In this document: piece after piece, positions 34,437-43,154 of the stretch
Position numbering within the stretch: the first letter of the stretch is position 1
Layout: every line of letters starts with the position of its first letter
Assembly (NCBI GenBank): GCA_036399175.1
Contig: DASWNP010000042.1
Coordinates: forward strand, 1 to 64,000
Direction of reading: 5' to 3'
DNA from: DASWNP01 sp036399175
GTDB lineage: Bacteria > Acidobacteriota > Blastocatellia > Pyrinomonadales > Pyrinomonadaceae
DNA: 64,000 bases
Translations under genes and position numbers: made by a program
The notes under the pieces: model-generated
Databases searched by the model: none
What the model was told of the DNA's origin: nothing
What the model saw: the letters and a program-made list of their open reading frames with translations, nothing else

Positions 34437-36139
34437 CTCCGAGCTTTCCCGTGTCCGCCGCCGCCGGGCGTTTCGATGCGGACGCGGTCGCCCGCTTCGA
34501 GCTGCCAGGTGCCTTTCGAGTCGATGCGCTCGGCGCGAGGGCTTCGCCCGCGACGCAGTATCAGGTCGCGCCCCGTGAGAGCCGCCTGACCACCGTCGAG
34601 TCCGTAGGGCGAGCTGGTTCTTCTGTCGGCAAGGAGCGACATGCGGGCGGGCGTGAGAGTTTCGATTTCGCGGACGACGCCGTCGCCGCCTCGATACTTG
34701 CCGCGCCCGCCCGAGCCTTCGCGGATAGCATAACGACGCACGCGCAAAGGGTATGCGTATTCGAGGGCTTCGGCGGGCGTGTTGAGGCTGTTGGTCATGT
34801 GCGTATGAACGGCGCTCATGCCGTCGAGCGCGGGGCGCGCGCCCATGCCTCCGGCGACCGTCTCGTAGTAGGCGAACTCCGCACCTTTGCGCGGGTCGAA
34901 GCCGCCGATAGTCAGGTTGTTCATCGTGCCCTGACTGGCCGCCGGAATCCTCTCCGGCAGGGCGCGTGCGAGCGCGCGAAACAGCACATCGACGATGCGC
35001 TGCGAAGTCTCGACGTTTCCGCCCGCCACCGACGCCGGAGGCGACGCGTTGACTACCGTCCCCAGAGGCGCGACGACCTCTATCGGCTCCATCAATCCCG
35101 CGCTCGCCGGAACGTCTTCCGCGCCGATGAGACATCGAAAGACGTAGGAGACCGCCGAGACCGTTATCGCCTCGACCGCGTTGACCGGCCCCGAGACCTG
35201 CGGCGCGCTTCCCGTAAAATCCACGCGCGCCCGCTCGCCTTCGACGCCGATGCGCACGCGCAACTCCACTCGCCCGCGCGCCTGTGTGCCGTCGTCGTCG
35301 AGCGCATCGGAAGCTTCATACGTCCCGTCGGGAATCGAAGCTATCGCCGCGCGCATCACGCGCGAAGAGTAGTTAATCAGGTGCGACGCATATTCGACCG
35401 CTTCCGCCCTGCCCGCGCGCTCGCAGATTTCCAGAAGACGCGCCGCGCCCGTCTTCAGAGAACCTATCTGCGCCTCGAAGTCTGCGCGCCGTTCCTCGGG
35501 CGCACGCACGTTCCAAAGCAGCAGCCGCATCACGTCTTCGACCACCCGGCCTTCGCGCACGAGATGAACCGGCGGAATCCGAAAGCCCTCGCCGTAGATG
35601 TCTGTCGCCATGCCCATCGAGCCCGGCGTCGCGCCGCCGATGTCCGCATGGTGCGCGCGGTTGGCGACATAGAAAAGCAGAGGGGAAAAGGGGAAAGGGG
35701 AAAAAGGGGAAAGGGGAGTCAAAGCATTCTTTCCTGTTGCGGCACGCGCTTGTTCTTCGGCTTTAACCCTTTCCCCCTTTCCCCTTTCCCCCTTTCCCCC
35801 GGCGTCGAAGACGCCCATGACGAGCGTGACATCCGGCAGGTGCGTGCCTCCGGCGAAGGGGTCGTTGAGGGCGAGGATGTCGCCGGGGGCGAGCGCGGCG
35901 TGACGAAGCGCTGCGGCGACGGCCATCGGCATCGAGCCTAGATGGACGGGCATGTGGTCGCCCTGCGCGATGGTGCGCCCTTCCGAATCGAAGACGGCGC
36001 AGGAATAATCGCGCCGCTCCTTGATGTTGGGCGAGAAGGCCGTGCGCCTGAGCGCGATGCCCATCTCTTCGGCGACCGAAGTGTAGAGCGCGCGGTAGAT
36101 TTCCAGCGTCGTCGGGTCGAAGCGAAGCGATTGTTTCAT
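34397..36139 (-). CDS. hyuB: Hydantoinase B/oxoprolinase family protein, carrying an element insertion
   Basis: Beta subunit of an ATP-dependent N-methylhydantoinase or 5-oxoprolinase type enzyme. The family start FDPTTLEIYRALYTSVAEEM is clear, with the motifs HLGSMPMAVAAAL, NDPFAGGTHLPDVTLV, YVANRAHHADIGG and GRFDP-like NNLTIGGFDP. Between VFDA and LLFYVANRAHHAD about 40 residues (KGERGKGERVKAEE... SPFSPFPFS) are encoded by a heptamer hairpin element inserted in frame. The C-terminal KARRGKGKKGKRGKGE comes from a second element. The start lacks a ribosome-binding site. Activity may survive if the insertion lies in a loop. Confidence 0.9.
   Translation of the reverse strand: MKQSLRFDPTTLEIYRALYTSVAEEMGIALRRTAFSPNIKERRDYSCAVFDSEGRTIAQGDHMPVHLGSMPMAVAAALRHAALAPGDILALNDPFAGGTHLPDVTLVMGVFDAGGKGERGKGERVKAEEQARAATGKNALTPLSPFSPFPFSPLLFYVANRAHHADIGGATPGSMGMATDIYGEGFRIPPVHLVREGRVVEDVMRLLLWNVRAPEERRADFEAQIGSLKTGAARLLEICERAGRAEAVEYASHLINYSSRVMRAAIASIPDGTYEASDALDDDGTQARGRVELRVRIGVEGERARVDFTGSAPQVSGPVNAVEAITVSAVSYVFRCLIGAEDVPASAGLMEPIEVVAPLGTVVNASPPASVAGGNVETSQRIVDVLFRALARALPERIPAASQGTMNNLTIGGFDPRKGAEFAYYETVAGGMGARPALDGMSAVHTHMTNSLNTPAEALEYAYPLRVRRYAIREGSGGRGKYRGGDGVVREIETLTPARMSLLADRRTSSPYGLDGGQAALTGRDLILRRGRSPRAERIDSKGTWQLEAGDRVRIETPGGGGHGKARRGKGKKGKRGKGE
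35680..35800. repeat. Heptamer hairpin element inside the hyuB reading frame
   Basis: The purine arm is 35681-35718 and the C/T-rich arm 35766-35799. The spacer begins GAGTCAAAGCATTCTTTCCT. Its length of about 120 bp keeps the frame (40 codons), and there is no stop codon on the coding strand. Confidence 0.9.
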
Positions 36140-36142
36140 CGG

Positions 36143-36187
36143 TTCATTTCTTCATTGATTCAATGAGCCAATGATTCAATGATTCAA
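36143..36187. repeat. Short hairpin element, TGATTCAA type
   Basis: ATTCATTG/CAATGAT units repeat with an 8-bp period. They form an imperfect hairpin between the SnoaL-like gene and hyuB. It is shorter than the other elements and lacks the core. Confidence 0.6.
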
Positions 36188-36193
36188 TCGTCC

Positions 36194-36598
36194 CTAACCT
36201 CTGTAGGCTTCGACGGCGGCTGCCGTGTCGAAGAACTCGCGGAAGTTGACGATTTTGCCGTCGCGGAAAGTGAAGACGTGCGTCCACTCGGATTCGTAGG
36301 TGCGCTTTGTAGCCCTGACGCGCGACAGCGTGCGGCCGAAGGTGATGACGCGCTCGTCCTGCGCGACGAAGAATTTGGGCACGAACTCTTCGATGTCTTC
36401 CGACTCGTGAAGCGCGGAGAAGAACTGCGCTATCTGCTCGCGACCGTGACGCGCTCCGGCTGAAGGAATCGTGTCGGCCGGCCCCGGCACGAACCAATCG
36501 GCCTCCTCCGCGAACAACTCCATCAGACGCTCGACATCGTTCTGCTCAAAAGCTGCGTAAGCCTCCTGAACTATTTTCACGTTCTCTTGCTCGGCCAT
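36194..36598 (-). CDS. SnoaL-like/NTF2-fold protein
   Basis: A protein of 134 residues; AAAGGAGC precedes ATG 36598. The fold is that of SnoaL/ketosteroid-isomerase-like proteins: VKIVQEAYAAFEQNDVERLM, LFAEEADWFVPGP, GREQIAQFFSAL, and end strands WTHVFTFRDGKIVNFREFFD. Members are enzymes or binding proteins for small hydrophobic molecules. It sits between hyuA and hyuB on the same strand, so it may help the hydantoinase pathway, but this is inference. No catalytic assignment is possible. Confidence 0.9.
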   Translation of the reverse strand: MAEQENVKIVQEAYAAFEQNDVERLMELFAEEADWFVPGPADTIPSAGARHGREQIAQFFSALHESEDIEEFVPKFFVAQDERVITFGRTLSRVRATKRTYESEWTHVFTFRDGKIVNFREFFDTAAAVEAYRG

Positions 36599-36753
36599 GA
36601 TTTAAGCTCCTTTCGGTCAGGGACAAAAACAGGGTGGAAATTAGACTGCTTCTACGCCAAATCACACGGCAAGTCAACGACGTATGACGCCGCCGCGAAC
36701 GTCGCGCCCGAAGTGTTTGAAGCGAACCTCGCTCTTTGAGGCTCGGTTCGCGG

Positions 36754-38844
36754 TCAGGGCTTGATGACGAGATTCGCATGAGCGTCGAGCATGGCCTCTG
36801 CGCCGGAGGGAACGAGCGTCGTCGAGGAATACTCCGTGACGATTGTTGGCGACTGAAGACGCGCGCACGGCTGTAGCTCTTCGCGCCTGTAGACGGAGAC
36901 TTCACGCACCCGTCCGTCCGTCAAACAGACTAGCGCGCTCGCGTGCGGCTGCTCGACGCTTGCGAGCGCGGCTCTCTTTCTTCCTCCTGCGAGCGCGCCC
37001 GATCGCGGCAGCGCCTCTTTCTCCAAACTTCCGACGAGCCCAATCGAGCGCACACGTGCGCTCACGATTTCGACCGTGTTGGCTTCCTGCGCGTAGCCGT
37101 AACGCGCCTGATGAGCGCGATGAAAAGAGGCGGCGAGGTCTTCAAGCTTGCCCGCGCCGAACAACTCGTCGCCGGCTTCGAGGTCAAGCTCGAACGACTG
37201 CCCTTTGTAACGCGCGGCGACGAACCGTTCGTGTCGCTGCCGCACCCGCTCGAAGCCTTCGCGCCGGAGCGCGGCTGCGCCTTCGCGCTGCAACTCTTCG
37301 AGCGTGCGCCGGAGCGCGGCTCGGCTGCCGCGTGCGCCCGCTTCAAGCATGACGGTGCGGCTCTGGTCTTTGACGACATCCGAAGAGAGCGCGCCGAGCG
37401 CCGACAGAGCGCCCGGACTCCGAGGCACGACGACGCGCGGGATGCGCAAGGCGCGTGCAAGCTCGACGGCATGAAGGCCGCCCGCGCCGCCGAAGGTGAC
37501 GAGCGTGAAGCGTCGCGGGTCGTAGCCTCGCTCGACCGAGACGGCTCTGAGCGCGCGTTCCATTCCGGCGTTGACGACGCGCACGACGCCGAGCGCCGCC
37601 CCGCGCGCATCGACGCGCTTGCCGCCCGCCGCCGTCATCTCGCGCGCGAGACTCTGCAAAACTTCTTCGGCGCGTGCGGCGTCGAGACGAAAGTCGCCGC
37701 CCAGGAGGTTCGCGCCGCCGAAGCGTCCCAGAAGGAGGTTTGCGTCTGTGACGGTTGGAAGCTCGCCGCGTCCGTAGCAGGCGGGCCCCGGGTCAGCGCC
37801 CGCCGACTCAGGCCCGACGCGCAGAGAGCCGCCCGCGTCCACGCGCGCGATGCTTCCGCCGCCCGCCCCGACCGTGTGAATGTCGAGCACGCGCACGGCG
37901 ACGGGCATCGACGCCACCGTAGCTTCGTTCGTCAGACGCATGCGCCCTTCGGCGCAGAGCGCCACGTCGGTCGAAGTGCCGCCCATGTCGAAGGTGATGA
38001 TGTCGGGCATCTGTGCGCCGAGCGCCGCGTCGAGCGCGCCGACCACTCCGCCCGCCGGGCCGGAGAGAATCGTCCGCACGGGCTCTTCCGCCGCCAGCCC
38101 CGCCGACACGCTTCCGCCCGACGACTGCATCACGCGCAGACGCGGCAGCCCCACGCTCAGACGCCCGAGGTAAGCGCCCATCAGAGGTTGCAGGTAAGCG
38201 TTGATGACGACGGTCGAAGTGCGTTCGTATTCGCGGTATTCGGGCAGAACGCGGTGCGAGACGGAGAGCGGAACGCCGAGAGCTTCGAGCGCACGCTCGA
38301 TGCGACGCTCGTGCTCTGGATGAGCGAAGGAGAAGAGCAGGCAGACGGCGACCGACTCGACGCGCTCGCGCCTGAGCTTGCCGACGAGCTTGCGAAGCGC
38401 CGCGTCCTTCAAACCTTCCAGCACCTCGCCCGACGCGGCGACGCGCTCGCCGACGCCGAACCTCCGAGCGCGCGGCACGAGCGGCTCGGGACGCACGGCG
38501 TTCAGGTTGTAGAGCGAAGGGCGAGCCTGCCGACCGATTTCGAGCACGTCCTCGAAGCCCTCGGTCGTGACGAGGGCGGTGCGCGCCCCGCGTCTCTGTA
38601 AGAGCGCGTTCGTGCCGACGGTCGTGCCGTGCACGACCTCTATCTCCGAGAGCCGCGCGCCGGTCTCTGCGGCGATGCGGCGCAAGCCTTCCGTGATGGC
38701 GAGCGAAGGGTCGGCGGGCGTCGAGGCCAGCTTGAAGATGCGCGTACCTTCGACCGTCCGGTAGACGAAATCCGTGAACGTCCCGCCCGTATCGACGCCG
38801 ACGCGCACGCGCTCTTTTGTCTGTCGTCTCGTCTTTGTTGCCAC
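36754..38844 (-). CDS. hyuA: Hydantoinase/oxoprolinase family protein, A subunit
   Basis: The ATP-binding subunit partner of HyuB, hydrolysing a hydantoin or 5-oxoproline-type ring. An actin/Hsp70-like ATPase core is visible: VRVGVDTGGTFTDFVYR, VHGTTVGTNALLQRRGA, SGPAGGVVGAL, DIITFDMGGTSTDVALC and GAGGGSIARVDAGG. About 696 residues is a normal length. I chose GTG 38844 (ATKTRRQTKERVRV), but no ribosome-binding site is visible and a TTG at 38868 would extend it into the adjoining heptamer arm. Substrate unknown. Confidence 0.93.
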   Translation of the reverse strand: MATKTRRQTKERVRVGVDTGGTFTDFVYRTVEGTRIFKLASTPADPSLAITEGLRRIAAETGARLSEIEVVHGTTVGTNALLQRRGARTALVTTEGFEDVLEIGRQARPSLYNLNAVRPEPLVPRARRFGVGERVAASGEVLEGLKDAALRKLVGKLRRERVESVAVCLLFSFAHPEHERRIERALEALGVPLSVSHRVLPEYREYERTSTVVINAYLQPLMGAYLGRLSVGLPRLRVMQSSGGSVSAGLAAEEPVRTILSGPAGGVVGALDAALGAQMPDIITFDMGGTSTDVALCAEGRMRLTNEATVASMPVAVRVLDIHTVGAGGGSIARVDAGGSLRVGPESAGADPGPACYGRGELPTVTDANLLLGRFGGANLLGGDFRLDAARAEEVLQSLAREMTAAGGKRVDARGAALGVVRVVNAGMERALRAVSVERGYDPRRFTLVTFGGAGGLHAVELARALRIPRVVVPRSPGALSALGALSSDVVKDQSRTVMLEAGARGSRAALRRTLEELQREGAAALRREGFERVRQRHERFVAARYKGQSFELDLEAGDELFGAGKLEDLAASFHRAHQARYGYAQEANTVEIVSARVRSIGLVGSLEKEALPRSGALAGGRKRAALASVEQPHASALVCLTDGRVREVSVYRREELQPCARLQSPTIVTEYSSTTLVPSGAEAMLDAHANLVIKP

Positions 38845-39239
38845 GAAGGTTTTTTGAGCAATCAGCAATCAGCCGTCAGCTTTCAGCCAAACCGTTTTGC
38901 CGATGGCTGATTGCCGGGAAGTTGTTTGTAAACAGAAATTTTCTTGTCCCGTGAGGGACAAAGTGAAAATAGCCCAGCGATAAATCGCTGGGTGAAGAGT
39001 GCAGATGCTGTCGCAGTCCCGTAGGGACGGTTGAAGAAGACTCACCCGTCCCTACGGGACTAAAAATCCTGCGGGCTTGAGTCCCAGCGATAAATCGCTG
39101 GGCTATTATCCAAAGTCCCTTGCGGGACTTTTCAAACAATCTCTCAGTTTTCAGTTCAAACAGTCTCTCAGCGTTAGAGTAGAACGGATTGGCTGAACGC
39201 TGAACGCTGATTGCTGAAAGCTATTTGCTGAAAGCTATT
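38845..39239. repeat. Repeat-filled gap: GCAATCA/CTGAACG heptamer arms around a REP-like cluster
   Basis: No gene. Heptamers GCAATCA, GCAATCA, GCCGTCA, GCTTTCA lie at 38861-38890. Units of CTGAACG, CTGATTG and CTGAAAG lie at 39194-39236 and are partly complementary to the left set. Between them is the palindrome cluster 38946-39128. Confidence 0.8.
38946..39128. repeat. REP/BIME-like inverted palindrome cluster
   Basis: The outer unit (38946-38992) and its inverted copy (39083-39128) each hold a GTCCCG...GGGAC stem and the palindrome CCCAGCGATAAATCGCTGGG. The inner pair AGTCCCGTAGGGACGG (39015-39030) and CCGTCCCTACGGGACT (39046-39061) is also inverted. The whole is a symmetric structure of about 180 bp. 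Confidence 0.85.
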
Positions 39240-40607
39240 CTATCTCGGCGTCCGCGCGCGGAGTGTGAGTTGGGTGCCGCGAAGGAGTTCGAGGTCGTCG
39301 CGTCCCTGTATGTAGACTGAGCCCGCGCCTGCGCCTGCGCCGATGGCCGCACCGATAGCCGCGCCCCGGCCTCCGCCCGAGATTGCGCCGATGATTGCGC
39401 CGACGGCCGCGCCGATGGCCGCGCGCTGCACGGTGCGGTCGGTCTGGTTATCGCTCTCCTGCACGGTGCCCGTGCTCTCGACATCGACGCGCACGTCTTC
39501 GCCGTTCACCGTGCGAATGCTTTCGATGTAGCCGTTGAAGGGCGCGCTGCGTCCGTCGCGCAGGGTGAGGCGCTCGAAGCTGAGAATCATCTGCGCGCGA
39601 CCCGCGACGCGCCCGCCGCGCTCGATGCGCGAGACGTAGCCGTCGATTGTCGCGCCCTCATACTCGAAGGGCTGCCGGACAATCAGACGGAAGCGGTCGC
39701 CCTCGCGCGCACGCGTGGTCGTCAAATCGTCTTGAAGCTCGGCGACGAACTGCAAGCCGTTGGGCACGACGAAAACGTCCGTGTCGCGCGTTGGCGGCGG
39801 CGGAAACTGCTGCGGCGCGCGTTCGCGTATGACGGGCGGCGACTGTGGCGGCCTGTTGCGCGCAGTCGTGCGCGGCGCGGGGCGCGGCGTGTTGCGCGTC
39901 GCCGTCTGGATGGGCGGCAACTGCTCGCCGTACACGCTCCAGCGCGCGACCGCCGCCGTCTTCTGATAGACGCTCTGCACGACGACGGGTTGATCGACCT
40001 GCTCGGAGAAGATTCGACGCGTGACGCGGAGGCGACGACCGCCTTCGAGGGGGTCGAAGGTGACGCTGTATTCGTTGTTGCGGCCGCCGCGCGAGCTGAC
40101 CATCAACTGGTCGTTGTAAAGCACGGCGCGCGTGTAGACGGTTTGACCGTCGGAGCTTGCCTCGGCGCGCTCGCGCCCGTCGGCGTCGAAGGTCGTGCGC
40201 GGAGCGCGCGTCGAGGCGATGTCTATTTTCTGTCCGCGTCGCTGGATGGAGAGCTGGTTGGGCGAGGTGAGTCGCTGCGTCAATTCATCGACGGCGCGCT
40301 CGCGGTCGAGATTGAAGGGCGAGTTGTCGATGACGCGCTCTGCCGCCGCGCGCGGGTCGTCGCTCGCGCCCAGGTCGAGGCGATAGACGCCCGTCAGACG
40401 CGATTCCATCGCGTTTGCGCTCGTGGCGTTGGCGGGCGGAGGCGTTGCCCGTCTCGCCTGCGTCGCGCGCGTCGTGGTCGTCGTCGTGCGCGTGGTGGTC
40501 GTCGTGCGCTGCGGCGTCCGTCGCCGTCTCTGTGCCTGCACGCCCGCGCTCAATCCTGCGACGGCGAAGACCAGCGTGATAGCGATAGCGGCTCTGATTC
40601 TCTTCAT
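39240..40607 (-). CDS. Secreted protein with glycine-zipper C-terminus
   Basis: A protein of 455 residues. The signal peptide is about AIAITLVFAVAGLSAGVQAQ. A Thr/Arg-rich low-complexity stretch follows, then a domain (TGVYRLDLGASDDPRAAAER) that I have seen in Acidobacteria secreted proteins. A Pro/Arg-rich linker comes next, and a C-terminal beta-domain (VVPNGLQFVAELQDDLTTTR) ends with a glycine zipper (AAIGAAVGAIIGAISGGG...). Glycine zippers usually pack into or across membranes. AGAAGGGA precedes the start. Function unknown. Confidence 0.8.
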   Translation of the reverse strand: MKRIRAAIAITLVFAVAGLSAGVQAQRRRRTPQRTTTTTRTTTTTTRATQARRATPPPANATSANAMESRLTGVYRLDLGASDDPRAAAERVIDNSPFNLDRERAVDELTQRLTSPNQLSIQRRGQKIDIASTRAPRTTFDADGRERAEASSDGQTVYTRAVLYNDQLMVSSRGGRNNEYSVTFDPLEGGRRLRVTRRIFSEQVDQPVVVQSVYQKTAAVARWSVYGEQLPPIQTATRNTPRPAPRTTARNRPPQSPPVIRERAPQQFPPPPTRDTDVFVVPNGLQFVAELQDDLTTTRAREGDRFRLIVRQPFEYEGATIDGYVSRIERGGRVAGRAQMILSFERLTLRDGRSAPFNGYIESIRTVNGEDVRVDVESTGTVQESDNQTDRTVQRAAIGAAVGAIIGAISGGGRGAAIGAAIGAGAGAGSVYIQGRDDLELLRGTQLTLRARTPR

Positions 40608-40871
40608 CTATTGAATCCCTTCTGCGACTGGTCGCTCTCCAGGTCTCTCGACGCCGCGCGCTCAAAGAGAGGCGCGACTCGCTTCCACGAGCGCCAGCAA
40701 ACTCGAACAGGGGAATCTAAATCTTTGCCGGAAGGGGAATTTTGACAGACGCTATTTTAGAGAGAGACCGGAAGCTAAGCAAACTTTTATCGCAGGGCTG
40801 ATAACCGCCCGCAACTGAGCGCGAACGTGATAGAGGTGGTCGGAGAGCGTTGTTGCAACCTGCGCGCGGCA

Positions 40872-41963
40872 TTACACGGCAACTCGGCAGCCGCTCTCGT
40901 GCGAGGCGCGCCCCGCGTCGAGCACGCGTTGAATCTGGTAGCCGTCCTCGAAAGTGGCCGCGCCTTCCACCTCTCTGCGACCCTCCCTGAGCGCTTCGAC
41001 GATGGCGCGCGCAAAAGCCGTGAACCCGCGCGCCCAACTGCTGTCGCGCATCCCTTCCGCAAAATCGCCGCGCTCCACCTCGACCTCTCGCCAAGTGCCC
41101 GCGCCCACTTCAGCGCGCCAGAGCGTGCCGTTCTCTTCCGCTCTCAAAGCCCCGCGCTCGCCGAAGATTTCGACGTAGTGCTCCGGGCGTCCGGCCTCGA
41201 CGACCGAGAGCGAGATGCTGCCCGTCGCCCCTTCGCTGAGCGCGCCGCCATTGAAGCGCACGAGCAGGTTGGCCTCGTCGTCCGTCGTCACGCGCAGCAT
41301 CTCCTTCGTCTCGCCGTAGGGACGCGCCGCGACGTGCGTCGAGAGCGAGCAGAAGACTTCCGAGATTTCCGCGCCCGTCATCCAGCGAAACGTATCGACC
41401 GCGTGCGAGCCTATCGCGCCGAGCACGCCGCCGCCCGCGCCCGCGTCCGACCACCAATCCCACGCGCGCTCCCGGCCAGCGCGTGAGTCCGCACGATAGA
41501 CGAACTTCGCATGACGCACGCGCCCGATTTCATCTCCAAGCAGCATCTCTCTCATGCGCCTTCGCGCGGGCACGAACCTCAGCTCGTGGTCTACGTGTGC
41601 CAGCACGCCGCGCTCGCGCGCACGCTCAAGCATCGCTTCGGCCTGCACCGCCGTCATCGCCAGAGGCTTTTCGCACAACACGGCCTTCCCTGCGTCGAGC
41701 GCCGCCAGACTCATCTCCAGGTGCGCCACTGGCGGCGTCACGATGCTCACCAAATCGACATCCTCCCGCGCCAAGACATCCCGCCACGTCTCGCCCACAA
41801 ACGGAATCCCGAACTCGCGCGCCGCTCGCTCCGCGTTCTCCCTGCGCCCGCTCGCAATCGCTGCCACGCGCGCCCCTTCGCACGCCCTGAAACCCGGTAT
41901 CTGCGTCGTCCGCGCGAAACCCGTCCCGATAATCCCAACCCCGATGCTCTCTCTACCACTCAA
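40872..41963 (-). CDS. Gfo/Idh/MocA family oxidoreductase
   Basis: An NAD(P)-dependent sugar or cyclitol dehydrogenase-type enzyme of 363 residues. The Rossmann motif is VGIIGTGFARTTQIPG near the N-terminus. The substrate-side signature includes VLCEKPLAMT (the EKP motif) and a catalytic-region GSHAVDTFRWMTG. The TTG start at 41963 is supported by AAGGAGG 9 bases upstream. The substrate is unknown. The gene begins about 30 bp after the terminator of tRNA-CAU, so its own promoter must be very close or transcription reads through. The 264-bp gap to the next gene (40608-40871) shows nothing recognisable. Confidence 0.92.
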   Translation of the reverse strand: MSGRESIGVGIIGTGFARTTQIPGFRACEGARVAAIASGRRENAERAAREFGIPFVGETWRDVLAREDVDLVSIVTPPVAHLEMSLAALDAGKAVLCEKPLAMTAVQAEAMLERARERGVLAHVDHELRFVPARRRMREMLLGDEIGRVRHAKFVYRADSRAGRERAWDWWSDAGAGGGVLGAIGSHAVDTFRWMTGAEISEVFCSLSTHVAARPYGETKEMLRVTTDDEANLLVRFNGGALSEGATGSISLSVVEAGRPEHYVEIFGERGALRAEENGTLWRAEVGAGTWREVEVERGDFAEGMRDSSWARGFTAFARAIVEALREGRREVEGAATFEDGYQIQRVLDAGRASHESGCRVAV

Positions 41964-41995
41964 CTCGCTCGTCCTCCTTCAACTCCATACCAAAC

Positions 41996-42026
41996 AAAAA
42001 CAGGGCGACTTCACAGAGTCGCCCTG
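41996..42026 (-). terminator. Intrinsic terminator of tRNA-CAU
   Basis: CAGGGCGACT and AGTCGCCCTG form a stem, followed on the minus strand by TTTTT. It lies 11 bases after the tRNA 3' end. Confidence 0.88.
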
Positions 42027-42036
42027 AAATTTTACA

Positions 42037-42109
42037 TGCCCCCACGAGGATTCGAACCTCGAACCAACAGATTATGAGTCTGCTGCTCTAACCGTTGAGC
42101 TATAGGGGC
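42037..42109 (-). tRNA. tRNA with CAU anticodon (Met elongator or Ile2)
   Basis: A 73-nt cloverleaf. Acceptor stem GCCCCTA/TGGGGGC with one G-U pair, D arm GCTC/GAGC, anticodon stem GCAGA/TCTGT with loop CTCATAA, T arm CGAGG/CCTCG with TTCGAAT, and discriminator A; no encoded CCA. The anticodon CAU could belong to elongator tRNA-Met or to tRNA-Ile2 (after lysidine modification). The 3' flank is an intrinsic terminator. Confidence 0.93.
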
Positions 42110-42293
42110 GCAGGAATTTTATAGATAGTCGGGGTCTGCCCGTCAGGGGCAGATGGCCGGGCTCCAGCTAATCGAAGTTAAAATCGTGTTTCGCTTTCAA
42201 GAGTGTAGCACAAAGTCTTCGGAGAGCTTTAGCGCTCTCGCCGCGCCGCGCAAGCCTCATCGGCTTTCAACTGAGAGGGCGCGTTTTCTTTAG

Positions 42294-43154
42294 CTATTTC
42301 TCTAACTCATCTCTCAATTTCTCAGGAGATTCCCAAACCTTCCAGGGGTAATGGCGCGACTTCTCTAAGGCCGATGTGAAGGCGGCAAGGTGCTTGTAAA
42401 GCTCTTCCTTCTCCGGCTTACATGCGCCTTCGACCTGCTCTGTGCTCGACTTCGGAGAGTTCACCGTGTGCAGGCGCGCACACTTCATGTAAGCCGTCAG
42501 AGACTTCTGGACGCCGTCCCAGCCATTTGTCACCTCCGGCTGCGAAGGGTGGTAATAAGCTATCAGAAGCTTCAACTTGGCCTGGCTCGCTCGCCACTGT
42601 GTCGCGGCTTCGCTGTACTTCTCCTGAAGGGAGACGGCATCCTTTGTAACCTCATCCCTAAGGGATTGGGTAGGATACTTTTCAGGATCGAATTCAGGTC
42701 TGGTGAGGTCGATAATATCATCTGAAGAGGATATGCATTTTCCTATCACTTCATATATCTCTTTGACGATTTCCTGTTCCCTGTCCGAATACTCTTTATA
42801 AGCCAGAAGCGCCTGCTCGCTGCTGGCTTTCAGGTAAGCCTGACGAACTTCTCTTTCCTTAAATCCCTGCTGGATTAAGATGCTGATGATTGTGACGAAT
42901 GCTCCGCCGATGATGACGTTGATTAAGGCTGTGCCGCCGCTAGTTTCAAAGAGAATCTGCTTCCAGGTTTTCTGAGGCTGAGTATCTGTGCCGGAAGTCT
43001 CCTCTGGCCGACGACGGCGCATGACTTCTGCGATGAACTCCTCGTGCCTGAGCATCAGCGACTGGCTTTCAGACCACTCCTGCGCCCTTTCTGCCGGAGT
43101 CTCGTTTTCCTGTTTAGCTGGGATGTTATGCTTCTCTGTGGGTTTATCTTGCAT
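42294..43154 (-). CDS. Single-pass membrane protein with coiled coil
   Basis: A protein of 286 residues. ATG 43154 lies 11 bp inside the upstream gene's 3' end (ATGCAAGATAA), so translation is coupled. The first ~70 residues are polar, with HEEFIAEVMRRRRPEE. One transmembrane helix follows (ALINVIIGGAFVTIISILIQ), then a long helical, charged region (EREVRQAYLKASSEQALLAY) likely to form a coiled coil. Codons are less GC-rich than in neighbouring genes. I recognise no family. Confidence 0.75.
   Translation of the reverse strand: MQDKPTEKHNIPAKQENETPAERAQEWSESQSLMLRHEEFIAEVMRRRRPEETSGTDTQPQKTWKQILFETSGGTALINVIIGGAFVTIISILIQQGFKEREVRQAYLKASSEQALLAYKEYSDREQEIVKEIYEVIGKCISSSDDIIDLTRPEFDPEKYPTQSLRDEVTKDAVSLQEKYSEAATQWRASQAKLKLLIAYYHPSQPEVTNGWDGVQKSLTAYMKCARLHTVNSPKSSTEQVEGACKPEKEELYKHLAAFTSALEKSRHYPWKVWESPEKLRDELEK

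Noticed and set aside
34451..35941. 496-codon open frame antisense to hyuB
   Set aside because: Same GC-driven shadow; no motifs, and HyuB motifs are on the other strand.
36943..38601. 552-codon open frame antisense to hyuA
   Set aside because: It is the mirror of a high-GC coding gene; its translation is Arg/Ala/His-rich low-quality sequence, while the minus strand has clear HyuA motifs.
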